A stretch of 64,000 bases of DNA from Callaeas wilsoni (lineage: Eukaryota; Chordata; Aves; Passeriformes; Callaeidae): contig VWPU01006274.1 of NCBI GenBank assembly GCA_013398955.1, positions 171,451 through 235,450 of the forward strand. The letters are read 5' to 3'. Positions within the stretch are counted from its first letter, which is position 1; every line of letters starts with the position of its first letter. Shown here piece after piece: positions 42,210 to 55,200 of the stretch. The translations under genes and the position numbers were made by a program. Below the pieces are notes generated by a model that saw nothing but the letters and a program-made list of their open reading frames with translations, was not told the DNA's origin and searched no databases.

Positions 42210-42452
42210 TTGGATGAAATAAGGCCAAGAAGAATCAAGAGGAGTTAAAATGAAGAATCTAGAACATCTCTCCTATGAGGAAAGACTGAGAGATCTGAGA
42301 GTGTTTACCTAGGAGAAAAAGAGTAGGCTCAAGGATGACTTCATCAGTGTATATAAATACTTGAAGGGAGGGTGCAAAGAGGACAGAGCCAGGCTCTTCT
42401 CAGTGGTGCCCTGTCACAGGACTAGAAGCAATGGGCACACATAGAAAAACAT
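42210..42452 (+). mobile_element. CR1 LINE, left part (split by LTR insertion)
   Basis: CR1 in plus orientation, upstream part of the 3' region. Landmarks are AACATCTCTCCTATGAGGAA followed by AGACTGAGAGATCTGAGAGT, AATACTTGAAGGGAGGGTGC, then AGGACAGAGCCAGGCTCTTC, AGTGGTGCCCTGTCACAGGA and GCAATGGGCACAC. It stops at the target duplication AAACAT and resumes after the LTR at 42725. Confidence 0.9.
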
Positions 42453-42724
42453 TGTCGCTGTTGAGCCGCTGTTGAGAAATGAAGACTTGCTCTTCGCATA
42501 GCATAGGAAAAGAGAGATCTTTATTATTTATTTCCAGCTTATATAGGTTCTTGAAAGGTCACTCAGATTGGTCAGTTCATAACCTCCCCCTAGGCCCGAT
42601 TGGCCAGGTTCGAACTACACAAACCAGAGGAACTGTTTTAATAACATCCAAACTCTATCTTTGTTTATAGAACACAGAAGGAATAGGAGAAAAATTCCCA
42701 CGGGAAAGGTCTGTGCTAGCCACA
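42453..42724 (-). mobile_element. Solo LTR, 272 bp, nested in CR1 (ERVK/alpharetrovirus-like by target duplication)
   Basis: Insertion inside a CR1 copy, flanked by the exact 6-bp duplication AAACAT (42447-42452 and 42725-42730). Read on the minus strand it starts TGTGGCTAGC and ends CAGCGACA, giving the TG...CA termini of a retroviral LTR. Also on the minus strand are two CCAAT boxes (42603-42599 and 42571-42567), a TATATAAG box (42545-42538) and two AATAAA signals (42532-42527 and 42525-42520), in the order expected for U3-R-U5. No internal retroviral genes flank it, so it is a solo LTR left by recombination. A 6-bp duplication is usual for class II (ERVK-like) elements. The exact subfamily was not recognised. 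Confidence 0.78.
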
Positions 42725-42915
42725 AAACATAAGAATAAAAACTTTTACTTTGAGGATAGTAAAACACAGGAAGAGAGGTTGTTGAGTTCCTATCCTTGGA
42801 GATACTTAAAAGCCATCTGAACACTGTTCTGGGCAACTAGCTCTAGGTGGCCCTGCTTGAGCAGGGCAGATGGATGAGGTGACCTCCACTGGTCCCTTTC
42901 AACCTTAACCATCCT
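42725..42915 (+). mobile_element. CR1 LINE, right part (3' end after LTR insertion)
   Basis: Continuation of the CR1 copy interrupted by the LTR. It reads AAACATAAGAATAAAAACTT, GGTTGTTGAGTTCCTATCCT, GCAACTAGCTCTAGGTGGCC, then CTGCTTGAGCAGGG and ACTGGTCCCTTTCAACCTTA, ending ACCATCCTGTGA. Sequence order continues from the left part with only a small gap, so both belong to one original insertion. Confidence 0.9.
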
Positions 42916-45273
42916 GTGACAAATGGATTAATTATTACCAGTTACATAAAACTATATAAGAACAAAAATACCAAGAAGTAATGACCAAAAACCCCCAGCT
43001 TTTATATTCATTAGGGCAGTATTGGACAACATTTGTCAATAATACACCTATTTGTCCTATAATATACTTAAAGACATAAGGAGACTAGAGGGCTCACTCC
43101 ACCAAGCTCAGCTAGCAAGCCTAAAGATAGCCCAAAATAGTTACACATAAAACTCAAACACACCTGCAACACTTAAGTATAAAATTGTATCCATAAATTT
43201 TCAAGCTCCCCCTCTTACATTCATTAAGTTTGGAGAACTAATTTCCATTGGCAAACTCTACAGCTGTATCAGTGATTGACCAGAGTGGGAGCTGAAATAA
43301 CCATCATCAGAGCAAAAGGCAGAGCACAGCCTATTCTTGCTCTCTGTCCTCTAAGGAATATTACAGTCACAGAAACACCTCCTAGTTATGTCATTTATTT
43401 GCCTGCCAGCATGTGATTCTTCCCTACAATAATTTTTAACACTTGCTTTTGCCAAGGTAAGAGCAATGTGTCGCATCTAAAGAAAATGAGCTTATTATGA
43501 ACCCCCTCCATATTTTGCAGTACCCAATGGATGATGCTGCTGCAGGGTGCAAAAGGGAAGGTGCCAAATTGTTCAGACAACATACCAGGCCAAAACTGCC
43601 AAGTCAGCAACGTAACAGCACCTCTGAGTGCTGGGCCCCAGTACTAATACTCCTAGTGCCTTGCTATAGCACAAGTGACCTCTTCCCTGCTCAAGGCACA
43701 GCTGATCAGTCCTGGCATCTCATAGCTTTGAGAAGCTCAACTGTGCCATGCAGTAGTCACGTGCAAGAAACAGCACAAGCTGTGAAAGAGTGAGAGGTAA
43801 TTATTTGAGTCTCCTACTTAAATAAAGCTTTACATTTGCCCTGGTCTCTCCAGGGATCCTGTGATCACCACTCTTTCACCCTGCAGAGGATTTCAAAAAA
43901 CAACTCCAACCACGGTTCCCTGAAAGTGTTCACAAAAAACCAAAAAAAGCAAGCCTAAAGGTGGTGGTTGAAAAACAGGTGACCATGATGAAAAACAAGT
44001 GGAGAAAATGCCAAAAAGCTGATACAAACATCCTGTATCCAAGCACCCAGTTACATAGGATGAGCTCTCCCAAAAACAAGCTGCAGGGCTCCCATTTCTC
44101 ACCAAACACATTTGGGTGAAATATTTGTGGTGTCATCTTCTACTGGGCAAGGTTTTCTACACAAAACCTAAAAAACCCAAAAGCAGAGAGTTCATGTTTT
44201 AAAACATTTTTCTATTGTATCTGCTTCTCATCCATTCACAAGCTTTCAGCCATGTTTCTCATAGAATGAGCCAAGGAAATCAGTCACACAAAATGCCCAA
44301 GATTAGGAAACATAGACCACTCCATAGCTATCTAAAACAAGTAAAATACAAAAGAATCCCTTACTTACACCTTAATGAGAAGTTGAGAAGTTCACTAAAA
44401 CAGTTATATTTAAATAATCAGGCAGCACTAAAAAAATTCAGACATGATAAAAATAGGACTGTTCACATAACCCTAGCTGTTTCATCATGAGAATGCACAT
44501 TGTAAACAACCTTTTTTTCCCAGACACTTGTTGTTTTCTGCATATTTAAACAGATGTGTGTGCTTAGCAACTGTACAACAAAGTAATTTACTTAAATAAC
44601 TGAGTACAGATTAAGGTACTTCATTTTATATGTAAACTTTTAAAATACTATGACTGTTTTATATTATTTAATGTACAGAGACAGAATCCTCATATATGGA
44701 TTTCAAAAATAACTCACCTTTGCATTTAAGCAAAGAAAGAGGGATTCACATTTGCTATGTAAATATCTATGTGAAGGTACACATGTGCATGTACACACTT
44801 TGTATACATGCTACCTACATATGTAGAAGGCAAGGATAGAAAAAGTTCTAAGAAAAAAAATTAACATGTTTAAAATATCCATTAATGTGAGAATAAATGC
44901 AGTTATACAATGCAAGGTTTGTAACATTCAGTGTATCAAAAATTGTTATGATTGAGGAAAATATCTTGTTAGAAATGCGCACATATGAAATTAGAGACAA
45001 ATAGGAAAATCAGTAAAGTTCCAATAGTTCAGAAACATTGTGAAGCCACTTCACTGAGGTATTTCACTAGTGTTTCCAAACACACAGCATATACTTTATC
45101 TGAAGTCACTCAAAACATTGTCTTCATAAAGTTGAATAAATTACTCAATAGCACATACAAAATGAAGTTTCTGAAGAGGAATGCTAAATTTTGTTACACT
45201 AGTGGGCCTTGCTGCGGAAAAAAAAAAGTTTGTTTTTATTTTAAGCATCCAAACTTTTCTTTCAATCTCTTAC

Positions 45274-45354
45274 CTATTTGTTTCCTGTACTGGTCAACAG
45301 GAGTCCTTGACGTAGAGGCATCTTTTCTACCCATTGTTTTCAATCCAAAAATCA
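45274..45354 (-). CDS. TRIQK: TRIQK coding exon 1 (5' UTR end, ATG, residues 1-20 plus first base of codon 21)
   Basis: First coding exon of TRIQK, a small single-pass membrane protein of the endoplasmic reticulum family named for three QxxK/R motifs. Its molecular role is poorly known. Read leftward, a long pyrimidine tract ending in GACAG precedes 20 bases of 5' UTR. The ATG at 45334-45332 has a strong context (A at -3, G at +4). The frame encodes MGRKDASTSRTPVDQYRKQI and ends in a split glycine codon at a consensus donor (AG|GTAAGAG). QYRK (15-18) is the first motif, and Q19 begins the second, which is completed in the next exon. The MGRKDA start and the VDQYRKQIGKQDYKK block match the conserved TRIQK N-terminus; residues 7-11 appear to differ from the mammalian protein as I remember it. 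The acceptor upstream of the ATG shows that at least one non-coding exon lies further right. CDS part is 45274-45334. Confidence 0.93.
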
Positions 45355-48300
45355 CTGTCAGTATCAGAAAAAAAAACAAACCAAAACAAAAACCACAACA
45401 TTATTCCTAAATAAATTACTAACAAAATCAATTGCTTACAACATCAGAAAAATGGTAACAAGCAACATTTACATGATTATATACAAAGACATAAGCCCTC
45501 CTAGAGTACAATGAGACACTGGAGTTAATCATCACTATTCTGAAGACTATTAGATACATTCTAAACATACCTTTTTCTCCATTGCATGGGCTATTAACAT
45601 TACAGAATGCCTGTTAATTTGAATAAAAATAAAGAAAAAAGAAAGGATTTAAACTGATTGCACTGTAATTCAGCATTTGGTACCACTGAATTACACTCCT
45701 ATATAATTTATTTCTTTAGTAAACCAGGGAATGAATGTAGTATTGTGAGCTGCTTCCATTATTGGCAAATACATTTACACCACACGCAGGAGTCGGAGGC
45801 AGGACTAGGCTGTGTGCATCCACAGGTGAAATTGCTCAGGAAACCCACCTGCAGACACAGCCCTCCAGGCCCCTTGAAAAAAGAGAGGAGCAGATACCCA
45901 AAAACAGCACTCTCCTACCTTCCTGCCATGGGCTCTAGATATCTGTGAATGAACAGGAAGTGGAGAACAAAAACTGAGAGGCTGGGGCTGTGTGCATTTT
46001 ACCTCTCAGCCATGGTATTGATAGTTTAAATCACCTTCCTTGCATTTAAGTAACAACCATCCTGACTCTTGAACGGGATTCTCATGTTGTACAGTCATGT
46101 TGCACGCCTCCTCACAAGGAGGTGACACTAGGATTGCACAAGGAACTGCACTGTTATCTATACAAAGATGTTCTTTTTGGTATGTTGGCGCTTCCACACC
46201 ATTCATGTAACTGAACAAGCATCATCTGAATAGTGCTCTAGCAAATTCCTGATGTATCTTTTAACATGCAAAACCTTATGGTTTCATATTCATCCCCACA
46301 CAGGGCTGCCACTCAAGTGGCAGATTCTACAAACATGCTCATTCCACCTCTTTTTCCCTGGTTAAGAAATAACTGGCTATTACAGTCGTGCTTATTGCTC
46401 AAAACACTGGAGTTGAACCATTTGGGCTGGGCTGAAGACACTACTCACCACAGTGATGATAAGCCCCACCACCTGACTGCCTCTACGACACAAGAGTCCC
46501 AACATCAACCCCCACACTCATGAGAGGACTGATGTTTTCAAGAAGTGTCAGATATACTGTTCAAGCACAGAAGACACACAGCAGCCAACCCCTGCCTTTT
46601 CCCAACTGGCCCTGGCGAGCACCGTGCCAAGGGCAAACTTTGGCTGAATCATCCTGGGTAGCCACACACCATGCGCAGATTGTGCACATATGGCCGTGGA
46701 GTATCTGCAAGAGTTGTACTTTTCTGTTAGGCATAACCAGCTGTGCTACAGCAAGATGAGCGTCCCTGGTCGCTGCCAAGGCACGCTTTCTGGGAAGTGC
46801 AGTCCTGGAAGGCACTGAGATGCCAAATCACGACCCGAAAAGCATGCCATGGCACTGCTGAACACTACTGCCAGCATCCCAAATTTAAAGCATTCACCAC
46901 TATTTTCTCCATAGCGTCAAACAGGATTTAAAACACAGCTGCAGTAATGATGCCCACTAGTTATTCTGCATTTTAAAACCACAAAGTTTATTATTTTATA
47001 TTTATCTACTCTATAGGAATTATTGGCATTTAATGTCAAGTGACAAATCCAGGCTCCTTAATTTAATTTGTGGGACACAGGGCATAAAACAAACTTGGAT
47101 GCTCCAAAGTCAGCAACCTTTTTAAAAATGTATTCAGAAATAATAGCAAGGTAGAGAAGAGTGCCAGTAATTTTTAATCTGAACCGAAAATTCAATTACA
47201 GTGTTCTAATTTTTCCATACATTACTCTGGTTTAATTCAGAGAATACTCCCTGTTTTATGTAAAACACGTAAGCAATAAACTGTAATCCACTGGGTTGCG
47301 TTTCTTTCCCCCTCTATTATGTTTCACAGAAATTCTCTAGGCTGGGTTGCATTTCGTAACAGTCACATCATAATAATTAAGAATGGAAAAATAAAAGTAC
47401 TGTTTGAAATTTCAGCTAATTGAGGAGGTAACAGATACATTTTTACACTGCAAAACTACTTCTTGGCTTTTTTATGCCACTGTTAAGAGACTGTTTTGAC
47501 TTGCCTTTTGCAATTTCCATAGTCTACTAATGGTTTATAACAAAACATCAGCTGTGAAAGATATCTGCAGTTTTAGCAATGCCAATAAAAGAAGAAAACA
47601 CAGGCAAAAATTATTTCCTGACTTGAATTAAGCCACAGAGATACTTGCATTTGCCCGTGTGGCTCAGTGTCACCGACTCTCCCATCTAGAACCTCAAGTC
47701 CTCTTTGTTCTTCAAAGGGATGCAGTAATCATGATTCATTTCCACTGCTTTGATGGTTAGATAGCAAATGCCTGAGAAACCCACGGAGACATGGGCACAC
47801 GGAGCCCAGTGTCTAATAAGACAGCTATCTGCATAGAAGATCAGCCACAATTTAGAATGTGTTGTGATAGATGTGGAAAGGGAATAACAGATCTATATTA
47901 GCATGTTTTCACAATTTAATTCCTTGGAGACTACGGCTCATCACCTTCTCTTATAAAGAATCCCACACTCCCCAAGGAGGCAACTTGCCATGAGCCAGAC
48001 TTAAACTAAAATATGGATTAATAAGAGGTAAAATTTATTATTTATGAACCTTGCTGCAGGAGTGGTTTTCAATGCAACTTTCTAACCATTTCTTGAAAAA
48101 GAAAAAGCCTGACACCTTTGTGAGTTACAAAACTAATTCTCCCCATTTAAAATAGGAGTGGTCATCCTACAATAATTGGTCATCTTTACTGTAAAAGAAA
48201 TTTACTCTCAGGTCTCTGACATTAGCAAATGGAGGATCTGTGTTCTCTTATATTTCTTTGCAAAACCAAAGGGATAGGCAGTACACCGTGCTACATGCAT

Positions 48301-48846
48301 CCCAAGCAGCCTTCAAGTCCCTGGAGTTTTAATGACTACATAACCATTTAAAAAAACATGTAAAGGAGCTTGTCACTGCTCCTTTTACTGGCTACTGAAA
48401 ATACTTGAAAAGTAATTTCAGATAATATGAAAGCAATGTGAGCTGTTCTCAACTTTCAAGCTTTTATAAAAGACGGTTTTAAGAAAACAAAGCAAGGCCC
48501 CAATGAATGACTTTTTTTTTATTTCTGCTTCCGAGATATTACAAGATTAAAAGACATCTTTGTTTTTGTGGTACCATTCACTATTTTTTCACCCCCTTTG
48601 GCTTCTCCCACCTTTGAAAGTTTACACACCCAGAAAAACGCACAATTTTGTTTTTCTCTTCTTTTACTCCTAAGCAGTGACTGATAATAATTAGAGCATA
48701 TAATAAATTGCTTATTATCACCTCTAACTGTCAATAGAATTTTATGAGATTAAAACCAGTCCTAAATGTCCATTCAAGGTCTGGCTACACTTTAAATCCC
48801 AATTCACTGTTCTTGATGTATACATAGCATTTTCTACACCAACTTG

Positions 48847-48870
48847 AAAAAAACAAAACAAAACAAAAAA
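48847..48870 (+). repeat. (CAAAA)n simple repeat
   Basis: A-rich pentanucleotide run with three C interruptions at five-base spacing. Confidence 0.75.
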
Positions 48871-49833
48871 TTGAAGCAATTACTTTAATGAAATAGAAAC
48901 TTACTATGAATGACTTTAGAAATACTAATTAAAAATAAGAATATGACCTATATATACAGAGATTGCACTTTGTACATTTTGGTGCAACTCAAATGATTAG
49001 TAACAGTGATAAGCCTTAAAATGCAAACCAGTGAACACTCAAAAGACATGCATATCTGCATGTGTACAAATTTTCTTAGCAGTGATATTTGATAGCATGT
49101 CTGCACTCTTCAACAGTAGGTTGCCTAAATATTAACTCTGGGCACATTAAAGAAATAATCAGTGAAACAACTGGGTTTGTAGCTGAAATACAGTTAGTCA
49201 GCTGAGAGAAAAGCAAGTAAAACTTCAGGACAGAAAAGAACCACTACAGCATGTAAAGCTACTGGACTAAGCCCTTGGCATTTCTATATATGCAGAAGTT
49301 CTTCATCTTTTATTGCAAACTACCTTAAACATAACTCCTTTTTTTTTTATTTTGTTGGATGTAATGCAGGTTGATCATCTGAACTCATAAATCAAGTAGT
49401 TTTTAACATGATTCAAAGTTTCTATGAAAACTTACTGGTATCATTGAAGGAACTGGTCCTCTCCCAGTTAACTCCACAGCTGATAGTTTAATGATTAATG
49501 GATATTAAAATATTTACAAGGTACAAGAGAGCAAAAATAGCCTTTTATCCACCTCAGGTAAAATTCAAGGAGCACATCAGATCATCAGCAAACATCAAGT
49601 TCTCCCAAAGAACTGGTTTACATTTAAAGTGGGAAGCCATCTGAATCTAGGTATTTTGGAAATTGTTGCTGCTGGTTATTTTAATTGGCGCTTTTTTTTG
49701 TTGTACTGCTGAAGTACAGTAACTAAGGTCTGTCTACACAGCAGTGGAAACAGCCTGCAGCCAAAATTGCTAAAATAATGTAGATTAATTGTTTAATCAT
49801 ACTGTAGCCAAGAGAAAGAATTTAAAAATCTTT

Positions 49834-49847
49834 ACTACTACTACTAC
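49834..49847 (+). repeat. (ACT)n microsatellite
   Basis: Nearly five ACT units in a row. Confidence 0.7.
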
Positions 49848-52800
49848 CTTAAAAAAACACTTCTACAAACAAAAAAATTGAAAACAAAATACATTCCTGT
49901 TCTTTTGGTAAGCCTTACAGTAGTCTTCCATTCCTCTGGAAAGTGTCTCTCAAAGAATGAGACTATTATTTCAGAGGAAGGAGTACCCTGCCCATGGTGC
50001 TTCTTGCAGAATCGACCTCTGCTTTATCTGGAGATTTACATATTTTTCTGTTAATAAAAGGAATGTAATATTTTTTCACTTAATTTAACCTTGAAAGCAG
50101 CAGACATGATTTAAATTTAACTGAATTTCGGAAAATTAATCAAAAACACAGGATCCGTAACTCCAGTCAGAACAGATATTAAAGTAATTTCAACTTTCTA
50201 CAAAAGGACAACAAATAATGTACCACATCCCAAGACCGAAACCATATAGGAACTACAACTTTTAGTCAGACATACATCAGGCTGTTTCATAGCTTCATGT
50301 AAGCACTAGGAACAAAACACACATTGTTACTTCCAATTAGTACCCTCTGCACGCTAGGGAAAGGAGCTGCTTTGTTGTTTGTTAGCTATACATTACCTAC
50401 AAACCACATGAAATTAGCTCTGCATTTACTTAACAAAAGTAATAAACAGGTAATAGTTCACAGGAATTTTCAGCATATTCCCATGAATGCTTCAAAATCC
50501 TAAGGCAATATATTCTGAAAAACTAATTTCATCAACAACCCAGATTAGTTCCACGAAATTTCAGGAACATAACTGAGACACACAAGCTACACAGGAGGCC
50601 AGCTCCACTCCCTTTACAATAGGTGAAGAAAGAAATGTAATGGTAAGGAATCCAAATCACCTCTGGCAATCTTGCTTTCTTGTTATGTCACTAAACCTCC
50701 TCAGAGTGCCTAAAATTTGGTGGGATTATTTACACCCAAATATTTGCATTTTCTCATCTAGTGAACAGTCTACATACTTTTGCTAAACATAAAATGTTTT
50801 TAAACGTCTGAAGAGTTGAAAAGATTATCCTTAAATGTACTCACAGCTAGGAAAACAGTGAAAATTTCAGGGGTGGCAAAACCGGAATAAGATTTTTTAA
50901 AAGGACTTCATATTTACGTAAAATTGCTTTCTTAAGCAAAAATAGGCTATCAAAAAACCTTAATTTTTAAATTTCCATTCCCAGAAGAGCACAGTTTGTC
51001 TCTGCTTCTACAGGACAAAAATGTAGTAGGCCAAAACACACTTACACAGCACTACCAAAAGCACTACTTACACAAAAGATATTTGTTTAGTAATTGGTGT
51101 TACTCTTCTTACAGAAAAGTAGGAAATTTTGCAGAGGAATATTCCTAACTGTAGTGATTCTATGCACCTTGCATTTAATTTTCATTATTAGGATGTTATG
51201 CCTTCAGAACAAGATTCCCTACTAACTTCAGCCATGAGTAGAGCTACAGCATGTGTGAAACATATATTCAATTTAATATGAAGACAGATCTTCATCTGAA
51301 CGAACTTAAAATTCCAAACGTTCAAACAAGAACCTTTTTTTCCCCATTTTTATGAATCTATGATGGCACTGATGTGTCAAGAAAATATCCTTAAATAAGT
51401 TCATGAAGGAAAAAAGCATACATGTGGTTCATTTCTGCCTTGCCAGACAGTTCAAAATGTAGTACTTCACAGAGGGAAGAGCAGTCTCCGCTAAAGGGAA
51501 AATTACACAATGAATTACATCATAGGCAGTATTTCCGAATAACATTCTTCAAAATAACAGAATCTGTCTAAACATTTTTGGGTGGAGTGGGAAGGACATG
51601 GGACTACGGCAGAAATCAGAGCTAAAAACAGTAGAAGGAGATCAGACATCCAGACCACCCCACTGCCCAGAGCACACCTGCCAAGGATGGATACAGCTTT
51701 CATGGAAACACCTGCAGATGCTGTATACACACCTCTGTGGCACGAGGTGTAGGGAAGACATCACCACCAGCACACAAAGCAGAGTGAAGCACAGCTCTCT
51801 GCCTCAAGAATTAAAAGTTCATCAAGTCAAGAGCAATGAGAAACAATTATTTACTCTATCTCAGTAACTGATGCGCCAGCAGCGGCCACTTTTGCAGTTC
51901 AGTTAAATCCCAGCAATTTTACTCCCTCTCTGATGCCCAGCACATACTCCTTCAGCATTCATTTCCTTTGATAAAGTAGGGACTAATTTAAATAACAGGT
52001 ATAAAGCTAGAGGTCACAGACCTTAAATTTCAAAATCAGCTAAGTCTGCCTAAGCACTTCACTTCTAATAAGTTATGAAGTTGCCATTCTTAAATTCAAT
52101 AAAGTCTTGTGTGGTTTTACTGAAGCCTTACTCAGGCTCAAAACCTCAAAGACTCTGTTTTGGCCTCCCAGATGTTACAGCAAGGGAAGAGTGACTTCTT
52201 TCCCTTCTTTAAATGAGAAATTAAGCTCTCTATTTTCCCCTCTTTAGTTTTGGGAACTGACAAAAATTCTATTTTTCCTGGGACTGCCACAAGCCATAGC
52301 TTGCTATAAGCCTGAATGCTTTAATTATATACACTTGTTAATTTCTCATTTGTAGATTTTTAAGCTTAGGCTAATTTTTGACGGAAATGAAATTCTGATT
52401 TCTTCCTCAAGTGAGAAGAAGTATTTAGGGATTATCCTTCCCTTTGGTATATCCATTTTAAAATACAGTTCTCAGCCATGCAGAGGACAGTTTCACAAAG
52501 TTTTCAATACTGCAAAATGGGATAATGACCTTCAGTGAAAATAAATCTTGTAACTTCTAAAGTTAATCACACAGATATAAAAATTGGAACAGGTAGTAAT
52601 TTAATATTGATCATGCTTTTGTTTCTATGGTGTCCTTCTTTTCACTTGCCTTATCTTAAGACTACTAAAAATGCAAGATTTCTGAGTAAATTATTTAAAA
52701 ACTGAAATAGTTTTTTTTAAGTAATATATCAAAACAAGACAATTTGAAACTGCTGGAATTTTTCCTTTCTTTTCATACTGTCATGCTGTTTATTAAAAAA

Positions 52801-53567
52801 AACCCTTTTTAAAGTATATGAGGCTAAGTCTCAGTTTAATTTTTCTCCATTAATTCTAATACTGATATCCATTTTCCTTGAATATGTCTCTCATTCAAGC
52901 AAAAACCCAACTCTCGGCAAACAAAACTATCTTAATAACTGAAAACCAGAAGAGAAAACAGCCACAAATAAGCCATGCAGGCACAAAGCTGGGAGGCACA
53001 CAAATGTGCCCTTCTGCAATATATTTCACTGTAGTATAACACAATGTCCCATCACACAACTTCAAGTCATAGTAATTGCTAAAACTGGTCACCACATTTA
53101 TAGCCTAATGATGGCTTCCTTTCTTACCCTGAGCAAGCTTGCAAAAGTTGAAAGCACTCTACAAATGACAGCAACAAATAATACTTCAGTCCACATAAAC
53201 CTAATGGTAACACTTCAGCAAAACTGAATTATTAGTTCTATTACTAAACCTGGTGTTCAAAAGGACTTAAAGGGTAATCTTTCCATCCAGCACTCAGAAC
53301 AAATGCGCATTTTTTTCCTTTCTCTGAAGCTACTGCAGCTCAGTAAGTATTAAATAGGCTGATTTATGAATGAAGAAAATTAGTTTTATGCATTATTTTT
53401 TTTGTTTGTTTCACATGCTGTATTAGGCATCCAGGAAAGCAACTCAGCCTTTAAAATAAAAATTATCTATTTTAGTCACCAGGCAAAAGAAGCATGAAGA
53501 ATAAAGAGTTTTAATTTCGTGGGTTTGGTATTTTCTTCCATTATTCAACAGCTGATTAAAGATGCAG

Positions 53568-53690
53568 TAATCACAGAATTGGTAGGGCTGGAAGAGACCA
53601 CAGTGGGTCATCTGGTTCAACGACCCTGATCAAGCAGGGTCTTCCTATAACACACAGCACACCACTGCATCCAGATGCAGATCTTCCCCA
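53568..53690 (-). mobile_element. Small CR1 3' end fragment
   Basis: Plus strand reads ATCACAGAATTGGTAGGGCT, GGAAGAGACCACAGTGGGTC and ATCTGGTTCAACGACCCTGA followed by TCAAGCAGGGTC. This is the reversed terminal part of a CR1 element. Matches fade after about 53680. Confidence 0.75.
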
Positions 53691-55200
53691 TAAAGACAAG
53701 AACATAAAGCTGGCATGCATTTCATCAGTCTTAACACATCTCTTTTTGTACTTTCTTTCTTTAAAATTGAGATGAAAACCAGTAGATGACCAGTAGCTAA
53801 TTTAGTGTTAACAGATAAAATGTAAAGTTCAGCCCTACAACACTTAATAATGAGCTTAATAGTCAGGCTTAGTGAACACAGACCCATAGATGTTAACAAC
53901 AGCATTTTCAAAATCAAGTCCTACTCTATTGGTTTTGAAGGATTAGGGCCATAAGTTTAATATGGCATAAATAACATTAGCTCAGTAGTTTCCAAAGTAG
54001 TTCAAAACAATAGGCCAAGGACACTGTCTGCAGATTTTATCTAAATTGCTCAAGACTCGGCTCTCCTGAAAACTACCTAGAGATCCCATTAAAGGCAATG
54101 ATTTTTAGGATAAAGAATAAAGTTATAGCTTACATGATACCATCTCTTTGGGAGCTTTATGTTGTATTTGGGCAAAAAGGGGAGTATAAGGTCATTGATA
54201 TCTATCTACAATCTTAACCTTGAACAAAGATTGAATTAAAGGAATGGATCAAAATCTAGCTAAAGCCTTTATATGCACCAAATGAAAAAATAAGCTTTGA
54301 TAACCATCAGAAAATCTGGTAAACTATTTCCTTGCCTCATTTTAAGGCAGAAAACACTGTGGAGTGCAGCTGGGAAGAAAGGCAGCAAAATGAAAAATGA
54401 TCAACCAGCAGAAAAGTATCAGTTGAAACAGCAGAACGTCATGTGAACAGCTGAAGATTTTGGATGAAACCATTTGTGCAAATGCCTGTTTGGGCTCTTT
54501 TCATGGTTCTTCCCACTAATGGGAATGGGGTGGGAGGAGACTGCATCCCCATCTCTTTCCTCCACTCCTGAATAGCGTGTAGGTGTGTGTCATAAGGAAG
54601 AGATTTTGCTTCAGGGTTCATTGTCCAGAAGAATGCCAAAAGAAAGGATAATATTTGAGACAAACACATGAAAAAAACTATTCCTTTGGATGCTTTGAGT
54701 CATTCTGTATGAGTGAGATTCTATTTACCATAAAAATACTAGTGAAATACAAAAGTGAACACATTTTGATGGGTGGCTGCTTTACGAGATGGCACATTTT
54801 TTTAAGATCCTGGATTCTGATGTGTCAAAGGTTGGCCCCTTCTGGCCTAAAAGATACCTCTGTTGAGAGATTCCTATATCACAAACCAGTTACAAACAGA
54901 ATAGTTGCAAGACTGCTAAAAGACATCATTTGAAAAGCAGTTTGTGAGCATTTCTTCAGGAGCCTAGCCTGAGATAAAATGGCAGATGACAATCCACTCC
55001 ATTTGCTCAAATTTCCTGAGTGCATCTCTCTAAGCACTGCAGGTTTGCACATGCCCTTGTCTAGAGTTAAAGCAGAATGTGTGCTTCTGCCATAAAGTTT
55101 TATTAGGAGAAGGCGGATGCACTGCCTGAAATCTAGCCTTGCAGATGACATACAAAAACAAAAAACCTCCTATAACATATAGTAAAATGAGTTCAGATTG

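Larger units (their letters stand above)
17042..45273 (-). other. TRIQK: TRIQK intron between coding exons 1 and 2
   Basis: About 28.2 kb, GT-AG bounded. It contains CR1 fragments (23.5-24.0, 26.2-26.5, possibly 27.0-27.2, and 42.2-42.9 kb), a nested solo LTR, small hairpins near 32.4 and 33.0 kb, and short microsatellites. The stretches 17.1-23.4, 27.3-32.3, 33.1-42.2 and 42.9-45.2 kb hold nothing else I can identify. The scattered open frames of 60-170 codons there show no recognisable domain. Confidence 0.85.

Noticed and set aside
42608..42617. GGTTCGAACT, like a tRNA B box
   Set aside because: No A box or cloverleaf around it, and it sits in the U3 region of the nested LTR.
43893..44136. 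Overlapping minus-strand open frames of about 70 codons
   Set aside because: No domain, repeat or splice support; probably chance.
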